DNA from: Anaeramoeba flamelloides
Lineage: Eukaryota; Metamonada; Anaeramoebidae
Length of the DNA: 64,000 bases
Direction: 5' to 3'
NCBI GenBank assembly: GCA_027625915.1
Contig: JANTQA010000047.1
Location: 17,546,001-17,610,000, forward strand
Shown: positions 22,698 to 32,737 of the stretch, piece after piece
Layout: each line of letters begins with the position of its first letter
Position numbering within the stretch: the stretch's first letter is position 1
Program-made: the position numbers and the translations under genes
The notes under the pieces: generated by a model
Told to the model about the DNA's origin: nothing
Database searches by the model: none
What the model saw: only the letters and a program-made list of their open reading frames with translations

Positions 22698-23412
22698 TAA
22701 ACTATTTTTCAGTCAAAGGAGACCAGTTGTAATGGGTGAAATACATGTGTTTTAAGGGTTTGCATGGATATTAGAAGAAAAATTTTATTTTGGAAATTTT
22801 CAAAATTGAATTCATTTTTTCGCATTTTTGCGAATTTTTTCCTTTTTTTATCTGATTATTTTTACATATAATACATTTGTAAGATTTTTTTATTGCAACA
22901 TCAATAGTCACTTGGTAAAAACATGTTATTCTATTGTTATCGAATCTATGGAAATTATTGCTGAGAAATCATATTGATTTCAATTGGAATTTTATTCAAT
23001 CTTCGATCCTGATATTTGAATAATACATGTGAAAAATTTTCACTTAATTTTGATTTCCTTTTTCAAATAGAGACCTCAAATCCCAACCTACTTCGTTTGG
23101 GGACTTGATTTATAAACGAAAAGGTCTGAAAAATGAAGTGAAAATTGTTTCCTATTTATTATTCAAAGACCAGTCTAAGATCAAAACAAACATTCTTGTT
23201 TTTCTCAATGGAGCACTAAGAATTTGAGTTTTTCAATTTTTAAGAAAATACTTTGATTAATTAGTTTTTTTTTCAGAAGCATATCAACTATTCTTTGATT
23301 TTTATTATTCTGCTTATTTTTTATTTGTTCTTAAAAAGTCACTTATATAAAATAATTGATATTTGAAAAAAAATGTTTTTTTTGGATTACCCTTTGACTA
23401 AAACATAGTTTA
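22698..23412 (+). mobile_element. ~715-bp DNA element, 'CAGTCAAAGGG' family, full-length copy 1
   Basis: Starts TAAACTATTTTTCAGTCAAA and ends with its diverged inverse (CCCTTTGACTAAAACATAGTTTA). It matches 40826-41533 end to end and 5858-6502 in reverse. Inside, GAATAATACATGTGAAAAAT...TTCACTT folds back on GAAGTGAAAATTG...TTTATTATTC. It has no coding frame, so it is a non-autonomous element. Confidence 0.7.
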
Positions 23413-24564
23413 GTTATATTTTCTTTTTGATCTGATATACTTTAGGTATTTAGTATTTTTTCTCTTTGCTTTTTTCATTTTGGTTTTCAAGTTGCCCATA
23501 ATTTCGTGTTTCAGTATCTCAGTTATCATTTTTTTCCCAGCTTAATTAAAAAATGACAAAAAATAACATGTCTACTATAATGATTTAATTCACTGAAACT
23601 TGAGATCAACTTCTTGCCGCTTGCTTACTCTTTCAATTTTGGCTATTTTTAAATTGTGAATTGTTATTTTTTGTTATTCAAAATTACTTTTTAGGATGAT
23701 TGCAAGAGTTTCTAATTATTAAAATTAGAAGAGTTGTTGGATAAATCATATTAGTAAATTTTATATAGATCAAGTATAGTGACTAAATAAAATTTTCAAA
23801 AAAAGTGAAAATTAAAAGTATTTTTTAATCATCTGACTCATTCAATTTGAAAGTTTTTAACAATCAATGATAATAAAAAAAATTATTTCAAGATTTTATG
23901 ACTAAATTGATTAATTTGCTTAAGTTTGTGTAATTTAAAGATTATATTTAGAAATACATAATGAGTGAAAATTTTTTCAAAATTATTAAAAATAAATTGT
24001 AAATTTTCTTCATTTTTTTTTATTTATTTTCTAGAATAAAATTGTAAATAAATTTTTTTGCTTTTTTTTTTTTTGTTTTTGATTTTATTTTAATTATTGG
24101 TATTAACTAGCCCATTTCGAATAATAAATTTTGCAATTTTGTTTGTTTCGCAAAAATAAGCTAATAATAATTCACTGAAGGTGATCTAAAAATATCACCT
24201 ACCAAAAATTATAATCAACATATTTTTTCGAATTTACTAAAATAACGCCAATTATTTTATTTTAATAGCAAAGCGAAAAAAAATGATAAAAAATAACCTT
24301 TTTTCCAAGGAACCTGAATATTGGTTATTTTCAGGAAAAAAAATCATTGTTAGATAATACTACGATGATTAGTATTATTAGTTTTTTTTCTCTTTTTTTT
24401 TGTTTTTTTTTTTAGGAAAAAAAGGTTGGTTTTTGGTTAAAGTCTCTAAATATAAAAAAATAGAAGATGTAGATTGATTGAAGAAATGTGAATTTTCTCT
24501 TGAATTTATATAGACAGTTATGTCTTTTGTTAAAAAAAATAGAATTCGAAGGTTTTTTTATTGG

Positions 24565-25000
24565 CTAAATTTATTTATTTTGAGAGTTTAAAGAGGGTGA
24601 AATAAAATAAATTTTTTTAAAATGTTGTAATTTAGATAAAGTTGATTTTTAAGTTGAGTATCTGATTCTAAAACAGTTTTAAAGAATACAAAAATTCGTC
24701 TAGCTTTAAAGATCTAAAAAGAATAAAAAACTTTAAATTAATTTTTATTTAATTAGTTTTAATAAATTATCAAATCCTAACATTTCAATAAATACTAACT
24801 CTCACAATTTGACTCATTGTTTTGACAATAAGCAAAAAAAATATTTCTGGGTGCTTTTAATATCACTCTATCAAAAAAAAAAAAAAAAATGCTTATTCTC
24901 TCAACCCCAAACAAATAAGTACAGTTATTTGAAAGTGGCAATTTGATGATTTATTAATTGTAACTCTTCTTACAGATATATTGAAAACACAACAAATGGA
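24565..25000 (+). repeat. repeat pair member B (with 14735-15170)
   Basis: Same ordered blocks as 14735-15170, notably TATTTTGAGAGTTTAAAGAG and CGTCTAGCTTTAAAGATCTA. Non-coding. Confidence 0.5.
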
Positions 25001-25689
25001 AAATTATGAAAAAAATCAAAAGATTACCCATTATTTTTTAGAGGGTTTAGAAGATATGATTTGAATAAATTACTCACAAGTGCCGGAAGTTCCTGTTTTA
25101 AATACAAATTTTTTATATAATTAAAATTTTGTTCATGAAATAAAAAAACAAAAGCAAAAAATATATTACAATTTCACCTCACAGAGAATAGAAAATTTTT
25201 TCTTAAAAATATTGAACATAAAAAACAACTTTGATAAACTCAAAAAAGTTTAGACTTATACAGGAATTTTAATATAACTTGATGTATAGGATTTATGCAA
25301 TTTTTATCAAAATAAAAGTTAAATAATTCAATCAAAATCTTTTTTTCTTATTTTAGTTTTTTTTTTTATTTATTTATTTTCATACTGATTTTTGTTGCTT
25401 TTTTTCTTACTTTCTCTTTTTTAAAAAAGTTGATTGAGTTGTTTCGAAAAAAAAAAAAATCTATGAAAAGTACGATAAACATCAAGAAATTAGAAAACAT
25501 GTAATTTTTTTCAAAATACATACATTTATTTTTAAAAAATCTTCTTGTCAACTTTTTTTCATTATAAGTTACAGGAGTAAAAAATGTGTAATACTAATTT
25601 TAAAAATTTTATTTCACTTTTTTGTGTTTTGATTTCTAAACTAAACTCCATTTCAAAATTTTGTTACTTGCCTGAAATAATAAAGTGAA

Positions 25690-25714
25690 ATATATATATA
25701 TATATATATATACT
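25690..25714. repeat. (TA)n microsatellite
   Basis: About 12 uninterrupted TA units. Confidence 0.8.
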
Positions 25715-27621
25715 TTAGTATTCAGGAACAACCTATAATTATATATGATGTGTAATTCACTTTTAAATCATTCTAAATATATAATAACTTAAAATTTTAA
25801 AAATTAAAAAAAAATAAAACTAAAAACTTAAAAAAAAGTGTGTCAGAATTTTTGAAAAGAGTATAACTGATTTTTTATTACTGAAATATCAAAGAAAAAA
25901 GGTTTATAAGAAGATTTTTTACTAATAATTAAATTTATTTTAAAAGACATTGCATAATTTCAATTTTCATAGTGGTTAAAGGTCTTTTTGAAGATGTTTT
26001 TTTTTTTTCCAAATGATCTTGTGCAAAAAAAAGAAAAAGAAAAAGAACAACGAAAAAAAAAAAAAAAAAGAATATTTAGCAAGAAAAAAGAAAAAGAAAA
26101 ACAAAAATTTGAAAAAGTAAAACATAAATTTTGCAAATTTAGAAAAAATGATTCTGATCCAAAAATTTGAAAATATTTTTTTGATAAGAATATAGGCAAA
26201 ACCCTCAAAACAACTTCGGTTAACATTAACAAGTGAACCAAAATTTTTGTTAAATAATTAATATTTCAAAAATTGTAACTCACAGGAAATAAAACAAATT
26301 GAAAAATAAAAATATAATTCTTTGATATAATAGCACAACTAATTATTAAATTGGATCAATTAATTCACTTTTAAATCATTCTAAATTGACAAAAGTATGG
26401 TACTTGTAAAGATTAAAAAAAATAAATTCGTTCCTTGAATAAAACTCAATATTTTGACCGTTTTTGTTTTTTGAATTTTGAGAATAACCAAAGTATAAAT
26501 AATATAATTAAAATTGAGAAATGTTTTTAATTGTTTTGGAGATGAAAGAAGAATTAACTATTAAAATCAAAATTTTAACATTGAAAAAACAGAAAAAATT
26601 GTTAATGTTCTAAATTATTTTTATTTATGTTTTTGTAACAAACCAATTGTTAATAATTACCAGGTTAGTATTAGTTTTTTTGAACTATATTATTGGAACA
26701 ACCATAATTATTCAATTTTGAGAAAAAAAATATTTTGTAATTTCAGAATTTTTATTTAAAAAAATAAACAAAAATGTAAAAAAAAATCTCTAAAATATTT
26801 TTATTTTAGGGTCTATTATATTTTAAATTGTGTGTGAATATATAGGGTGTATGATTTTATAATTTATAAATAAATTAATTAATTAAATATAGAAAAAATT
26901 GGTAAGTTACAAAATATTTAAGAGATAAATTTTAGTTTTAATATTTTTGTTATTTTCAATATCTATATGAGTAAATTATTATTAATTAATTTTCAGTTAA
27001 AAGCCAATATTAAATAATCAATCATTTTGTATTATTATGATGATTTTGTCATTAAAATTTATCAAAAAAAAAAAAAAAATCTATATTTTTAGTTGAAATT
27101 AATAATTAATTAAATTTTTTTTTAAATGATTAAATTGGTAAAGAATTTAATAAATAAAGAATTAAAAATAAAATTGTTATTTGGGTTATTTTTCTATATT
27201 TGTTAAATTTATAATCTTTGAAAATCGCCATAATGTTATTGTGGTTGTTGTTGTTGCTGCTGCTATTGTTCTTTATTTATCAATAAATCATTTAAATAAT
27301 TATGTTTTTGTTTTCATTTGAATTGCAAATATATAATTGTTTTTTGTTTAAGAAATTTAATAAAATTATTTATTAAAAACATTTTAAATAATAGCATTGA
27401 CAAATATTTTAAAAGTTTTGATCATGAAGATAATTGATCCAATTTAAGATTATATTTGTATTGAAAAAATGTAGATAATTTAGCAATTGAAAATAAAATA
27501 AAAATTCCATATGATCATTCTAATAAATAATATATACAAATAATTTTTAATTTATGAATGATATTTCATCATTATGTGTAAAATTAAATACTTTTCCAAA
27601 ATAAATAATTTAATTTTGATT

Positions 27622-30600
27622 CTATTTCTGGGTGATTTTATGATATTCTTTGTTTAAAGACGTATACATAAATTGCTTTAGATTTGAAAGTAAACATCTT
27701 AACGCATGGTTCCAATCGGTTAAATTACCATTATTATATTTTATTGAGATGTTATTAATTTTATCTTTTTTTATTTTATACATTAGTTTGAAATCCTTAT
27801 TTTGTTGATGAATAAATTCAGCAAATTCTAGCACGCATTCTAAAAACCAAACCATGGCTTGATTGAATCTTTTTATTCGAAATCTTTTTAAAAATCCATC
27901 ATTATTAAAATATAATTCAAGGTAATTTTTAATTTTTAAATTCTCAACAAAATTTTGATTTTTATTATTTTTTTTTTTGGCTATCCTTGAATAACTTCCA
28001 TGTGGTATTATAATATAATTTTTAAATTCATAATTAAATCGTTTGGAAAGTACAACCATCAATAGTGCCGTTAAACCTAAAGGTGTAATATTTAAATGTA
28101 ATAACGAAAGGGATGAGAGAGAGAAGAAAAAAGAAGAAGATAAATGGTTATAAGATGTTGGTTTATTTTAAGATGAAATAATTTTATTTGATTTGTTTTT
28201 TACGCTCAAATTGTAAAAGAAAATTCCAAGTTTTTAACTCGGTTTAAAATTGTTAAAAGAATTGTCTTATTGAAATTTGAAAATAATTTTGATTGTTTTT
28301 GAAAATATATTTTTTCAATTTAGTTTTTTGTTTTCATTTCGTTTTTTGAATAACGTAATAGTCTACATTCGATTATTTTTTTTTTTCGAATGTTTAATAT
28401 TATGTTAAAGATGAGTTCCTTTAAATAGAAAAACTCTAATAAAATTAGTTGATGGTATCTAAAATTGGATCGATCAATAATTGTTTGTGAAATTTTCAAC
28501 AAATATATCAAAACATTTTTTTGTTGTTCTCACTCCAAAATTTTATTTTTGAAAAGTAAATTGTGTTTAAAATTCTTCTAATGACTGTTTTTATACACTA
28601 ATGTCTAGATACTCTTTGAATTAGAAGATACAAATTTAGTCACTTCAAAATTCTCTATTTAGCAGATTGGATGAGGTTTCATCTAACCCTTAACAATAAA
28701 TTCAAAACATTTTTTTGTTTTTCCCATCTCAAAAATTTTTGAAACATTATATTTTTTTGAATTAGAAGTCACAAATTTAATCAATCCAAAATTCTCTCTT
28801 TAACAGATTAAATGCTTTTTAAAATTCTTACCCTTAACAATAAATCCTTGACTCCAAAATTTGAGGAATCTGTTAAAAAAAATACTTTCGATTTCTCACA
28901 CCAATTATTTTTAACTTCTTTCATTTTTTTTTATTTCCATCATTTCTTTTTTACACTTTATTTTTTTTATATAGACTCTTTATTTTTTCCCTCTTTTTTT
29001 TTTTTAGAAAACTAAATTAAGTTTCAAATACTTCTAATTACTGTGTCTATTCTAGACGCTCTTTGAATTAGAAGTCTAAATTTTAGTCACGTTAAAATTC
29101 TCTCATTATCAAATTAAGTTACTTTTCATTTATCTCTGAACAATAAATCTACCCCAAACTTTTTGGCACATCTCATTATTTATTTTGTTTCAAAATAATC
29201 AATTTTTTGTTTTGAGTTTTTAAATAAAAGTTACCATATGTGTTGATGATCTTGCCTAAATTATAACTAGGACAATAAACTCTCAATAAATTTGGTCTTT
29301 CGGGAAGTTTCGACAAGTGTTGTAGAGTGCATTCGAGTGCCGTCAAGTGCCGTAGAGTGCCTAGCTTTTCCAAAATTCAAAAGAATGGAGAAAAATATAA
29401 GATTTTAGTCAATTCTTTTAAATTCTGGAAAAGCTAACGGCGGTTTTTTTACTTTGAGAAATAAACCGAAAATTAAATAAATCGGAAATTTATTTCTCAA
29501 ATTAAAAAAAGCATAACGAAAAGTGCCTAGGTTTTACAGAATTCAAAAGAATAGAGAAAAATCTTTGATTTTACTCAATTCTTTTAAATTCTGGAAAACC
29601 TAACGGCAAAAAGAAGGTAATTTTGTTGAATCGCCTCTCTCCAATAATAAAAAATAATAAATAAATTATTTTTTTATTTTTTTTTATGAGAATCTAATTC
29701 CTATTGAAACGGGTCAGTATCTGATGTTTGAAAGATTTCTCAATTTCAACTAATGAAAAACGATGATATTTTGAGAAAAAAAAACGTCAAGCGAGTGACT
29801 CTAAATATTATATAAAAACTCTGTCAAATTAGCATTTTGAATACAAGTATTCCAGTTTCAAGGTGTTACTCTTCTAGATTTTTTGAGATCTTGTAGAGGT
29901 TTTTTTTTTCATTTTTCAATTTTTTTTTTTTTTTTTTTTCTTTTTCTTTTTTTTAAAAAGTCAATTTGAAAAAAAAAAAAAAAATGTTTGAAACTCCAAA
30001 TTAACATACAGAAAAGTGAGGATTTGTAATTTCTTTTAAAATTAATACATTTACAATTAAAAAATCTTATTTTTAACAATTTTAATTTTCCAAAGAAATT
30101 GAGAAATTTTGCACGAGACGTTCCAATGAAAATGTGACAAAAATTTTTTAAAAAATTTTTTTTTATGAAATTTATGGTGTTTGTTCAGTTATTTCTTTTA
30201 TGAATCACAACTCGGAAAATTTTTTCAAAAAAAAATCTAGAAATTTTGTATTTTTGAAATACACTCGCATAATAAACATTATTTAAAAAACAATTTTGAA
30301 AAAGGTATACAAATTTATTAGGTGTTAATAGGAATTGAAGAAAAAAAAAAAAAGAAAGTTTTCAGTAATATTTTTTTCATTTTAAATTATAAAAATTTTT
30401 AAATTTTTAATTGACTTAGTAGAGATATTATTTTAATCTATTTTTTAAATAGTCCAAAGAGAATCATATTTTTTCAATTTTAAAATAAAATAAAATATTT
30501 CTTTCAAAAGATATCATTAAATTAAATCAAAAAAATGGTTTTTTTCTCTGTTTTTGGAATATTTTTTATCATTTTATTTTTTAATCATGTTTGAGTTTTG

Positions 30601-32737
30601 ATGTATTTTCCCTGTGTTTTTTTTCTTCAATTGTTTTAATGATTATTCTTTTTTCAATCTTAATGTTCAATCAAAAATTAATTCATTGTAACTTTTTTGA
30701 ATAAAAAAATATCTCAAAAATAGGTTTTTTTTTCAAAAGCCAGTATTTTTGAAACAAGGGGGGTATTCAGATTTTCATGAGTTTAAAAGCTATCTTTTTT
30801 TTATTACATAAAATTATCATAACTTTGAAAAAATAATTTATAAAAGATGTGCAATAGAAATCCAATCTGTAGTTTTCGCTAGCTTTAATTTTCAGAATTT
30901 TTTTTTTTCCTTGTAGTGATAAAAAAGTCTTTTTTTGGTTCTAGGTAATCAGAACAAAATAATTTTTATTGTTTTTGAAAAATTATTTTAAAAAGGGGCT
31001 TTAAAAGGTGGAAAATGTTGAGAAACCCCCATTCCATTGGAATCATATTCATATTTTTATTTTCAAATTTAAATTTTGATGATTCTGAAAATTCCAAAAA
31101 TGGAATCATTTTGGAAACTCTGATCATTTTTGTTCTCATGTGCTTTTTGGTTTTTTCGACTAAAAGGAGTGAACTATCACAATATCATTTTTAGTGATTA
31201 ACCCCACTCCTTGAGTATGAATAAAATTAGTGGTGGTGGCTAGATCTGAGGAAACAAAAAAAAAAAAAATTACAACCATATAAGAAAAAAGAAGAAAAAA
31301 GAAAAAGCAAAAAAACAAAAGCTGTTCGTACCCCAAGCTGTATTGATTTCTTCCCATTCAACTGGTATGCTTTGTAATCTACCAAATCTAAAATTATTTA
31401 TTGTGACAAATGGTCCATCGGGTAGGATATGGAAAACATCATTTAATACAGAAGTCCTAATAAGTTTTTCAAGTTCGTTTTGGGCGTAATTCATTTTCAT
31501 TAACACACTTTCCCTGTTTTCGTTATACACAAGCTCTGTCAATTTAAAATTCTGAATATCCAAAGAATATTTGGATTTTAATTCATGATATTTGCCTTCT
31601 GGGTATTGTAATTGTTCTATTTCTTGTTGTGTTTGTAATTCCTCTTCAGAGAGCCTTTCGATTTCGCTGAGTATGTTATTAATTTCTAATTCATATTCTT
31701 GGTTCTTTTTTTCGATTACACCTTGATTGACAGAAAGTTTTTGTTTGAAATTTTGAAGATAGGTATTATAAACTTTTTTTTCTCGTAATTCGTTTTTGAT
31801 TAAATTGTTTGTTTCTTTCAAAAATAAAGAAGTGCACTTTCCACACAATGGGAAATTCTTCCCAATTTTTTGTGAAATTAACGAAAATAGATGGATAGCG
31901 AAGCTTTTTTTTGTTTTTTCAAGTAAAAGAGTGTCGTCTTTGGAAGTGTTTTTGTTTTGTGTTTCTTTGATTTATTTGTTTGTTTGTATTTTTGTGGATA
32001 TTTTGTGTTGTTGTTGAAGTTGTAGTGGTTGTTGTTGTGGTTGTTGTTGTTGTTGTTGTTGTTGTTACGATTGTTTGTTAGTTTTTGTATTATTTTTGAA
32101 TTTTTGAGAAGACAACCAAAATGAATTTAATACAAGAAAAAACAAATTCAAAAAGAAAAAACAAAAGATTTTTCAATCCAACCCAAAAAGGATCGAATTT
32201 ATTTTCAAAAAATAAATGATAAAAAAAGATAGAAAAGAATTAAACAATACTTTTTTGGGTATTTTTTTTAGGTAGGTCTTGGGTGTAAGTTGTTCGGATA
32301 ATATCATCAAAAAATTCTTCAAATTTTGATCCTATCAATCTTGATCTTTTTTCGATTTCCTTCATAGAATTATTCTCGTTTTCAGAGAGGTGAGAAGAAG
32401 TTGTTGATTTTTTTGAAACTTTTTGATCTTTACCATAAAGTAAATTTTTGTTTTTCAAGAAATCGTGTTTATTAAAAGTGAAAAAAAATTTTGGTTCGGT
32501 TAATTGAAAAATGAAAAAAAAAAAGAAAAAAAAAAAACAAAAAATACCAATGAGTTGTATTTGAATCAGAAGATCTTGCAAATGTTCAACTTGTTTTGTT
32601 GTTAGTTGAATTGACTCAGATATTTTTTGGAGTGTTTCATTGTCCATATTATAGAATGATTCATCAAGAACAATGATCAATTTACAATCCTGGCAAAAGA
32701 TTTTCAACCCATTTAGATGAGTTGTGTTGGGATCCAT
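27622..32737 (-). CDS. ATG6: Beclin-1/ATG6 (VPS30) orthologue, four exons, with a 3.26-kb intron
   Basis: Beclin is the regulatory subunit of class III PI3-kinase (VPS34) complexes that start autophagosomes and act in endosomal sorting. Proposed exons on the minus strand: 32737-32548, 32427-32251, 31964-31332 and 28076-27622, about 484 residues (human Beclin-1 has 450). N-terminal [18 protein letters not shown] matches the human FVCQRC motif, and [10 protein letters not shown] matches HPLCEEC, so both CxxC pairs are kept. A ~100-residue coiled coil ([20 protein letters not shown]) leads into the BARA domain: [20 protein letters not shown] and [11 protein letters not shown]. That last block is completed across the long intron by [13 protein letters not shown] (donor GGTACGA, acceptor CCTTTAG, phase 1). 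The last exon ends with [28 protein letters not shown] and [13 protein letters not shown]. The 120-nt intron 32547-32428 is in frame and inferred from its poly-Phe translation. The acceptor of the third exon is ambiguous (31964 or 31937). Confidence 0.9.
28562..29120. repeat. diverged tandem repeat in the ATG6 intron
   Basis: Three units, each with TTTGAATTAGAAG (about 28615, 28755 and 29062) followed by a form of TTAGTCACTTCAAAATTCTC and then AACAATAAAT. Spacing is uneven (about 140 and 305 bp). The outer two units also share CTTCTAAT(T/G)ACTGT...CTAGA upstream. Confidence 0.6.
29250..29640 (+). repeat. partial copy of the hairpin-rich 'GTAGAGTGCCTAGG' repeat
   Basis: Contains GTCAAGTGCCGTAGAGTGCC and two further CCTAGGTTTT-like blocks. 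There are three successive self-complementary segments: TTTTCCAAAATTCAAAAGAA with ATTCTTTTAAATTCTGGAAA, GAGAAATAAACCGAAAATT with ATTTATTTCTCAAATT, and GTTTTACAGAATTCAAAAGA with the following TTTTAAATTCTGGAAAACC. The 5' and 3' parts of the family consensus are missing. Confidence 0.65.
30206..30918 (+). mobile_element. ~713-bp DNA element inside the ATG6 intron
   Basis: Ends are CACAACTCGGAAAATTTTT and its inverse TTTTTCCTTGTAGTG. Nearly collinear with 56562-57266, sharing ATTGACTTAGTAGAGA, TTTGGAATATTTTTTATCAT, GGGGGTATTCAGATTTTCA and CTTTTTCAATCTTAATG. No coding frame; non-autonomous. Confidence 0.7.
31150..31215 (-). repeat. short interspersed repeat, inverted relative of 53765-53830
   Basis: The reverse complement reads ATACTCAAGGAGTGGGGTTA, then AAAAATGATATTGTGA, matching 53765-53830 (ATACTCAAGGAGTGACCCGA ... 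AAAAATGATATTGTGA). A weaker third copy is at about 57790-57830. Confidence 0.5.
32019..32066. repeat. (GTT)n / (CAA)n microsatellite in an ATG6 intron
   Basis: Trinucleotide run on the plus strand. On the gene strand it is (CAA)n, but an in-frame stop downstream and the lack of a matching donor put it in the intron between exons 2 and 3. Confidence 0.7.

Larger units (their letters stand above)
23413..27621. other. intergenic, 4.2 kb, no gene seen
   Basis: Includes a repeat (24565-25000), a (TA)n run (25690-25714), a Lys/Glu-codon-rich A/G tract at about 26020-26110, and a ~30-bp sequence TTCACTTTTAAATCATTCTA that occurs twice (25759 and 26364). A weak (TTG)(CTG)n stretch lies near 27240. 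No protein or RNA gene can be supported. Confidence 0.45.
28077..31331 (-). other. 3.26-kb repeat-filled intron of ATG6
   Basis: Intron bounded by GT (31331-31330) and AG (28078-28077), more than ten times longer than any other intron I could place here (87-286 nt). It contains a diverged tandem repeat, a piece of the hairpin-rich repeat, a full ~713-bp element and a short copy of a third repeat (listed separately). No host gene is seen inside it. Confidence 0.75.

Noticed and set aside
25988-26170. 60-codon KEKEKE-type frame
   Set aside because: Pure A/G low complexity without flanking unique sequence.
31160-31357. Extension of the ATG6 third exon into a Phe-rich tail
   Set aside because: Translation past the donor at 31331 loses Beclin similarity at once, while splicing restores it.
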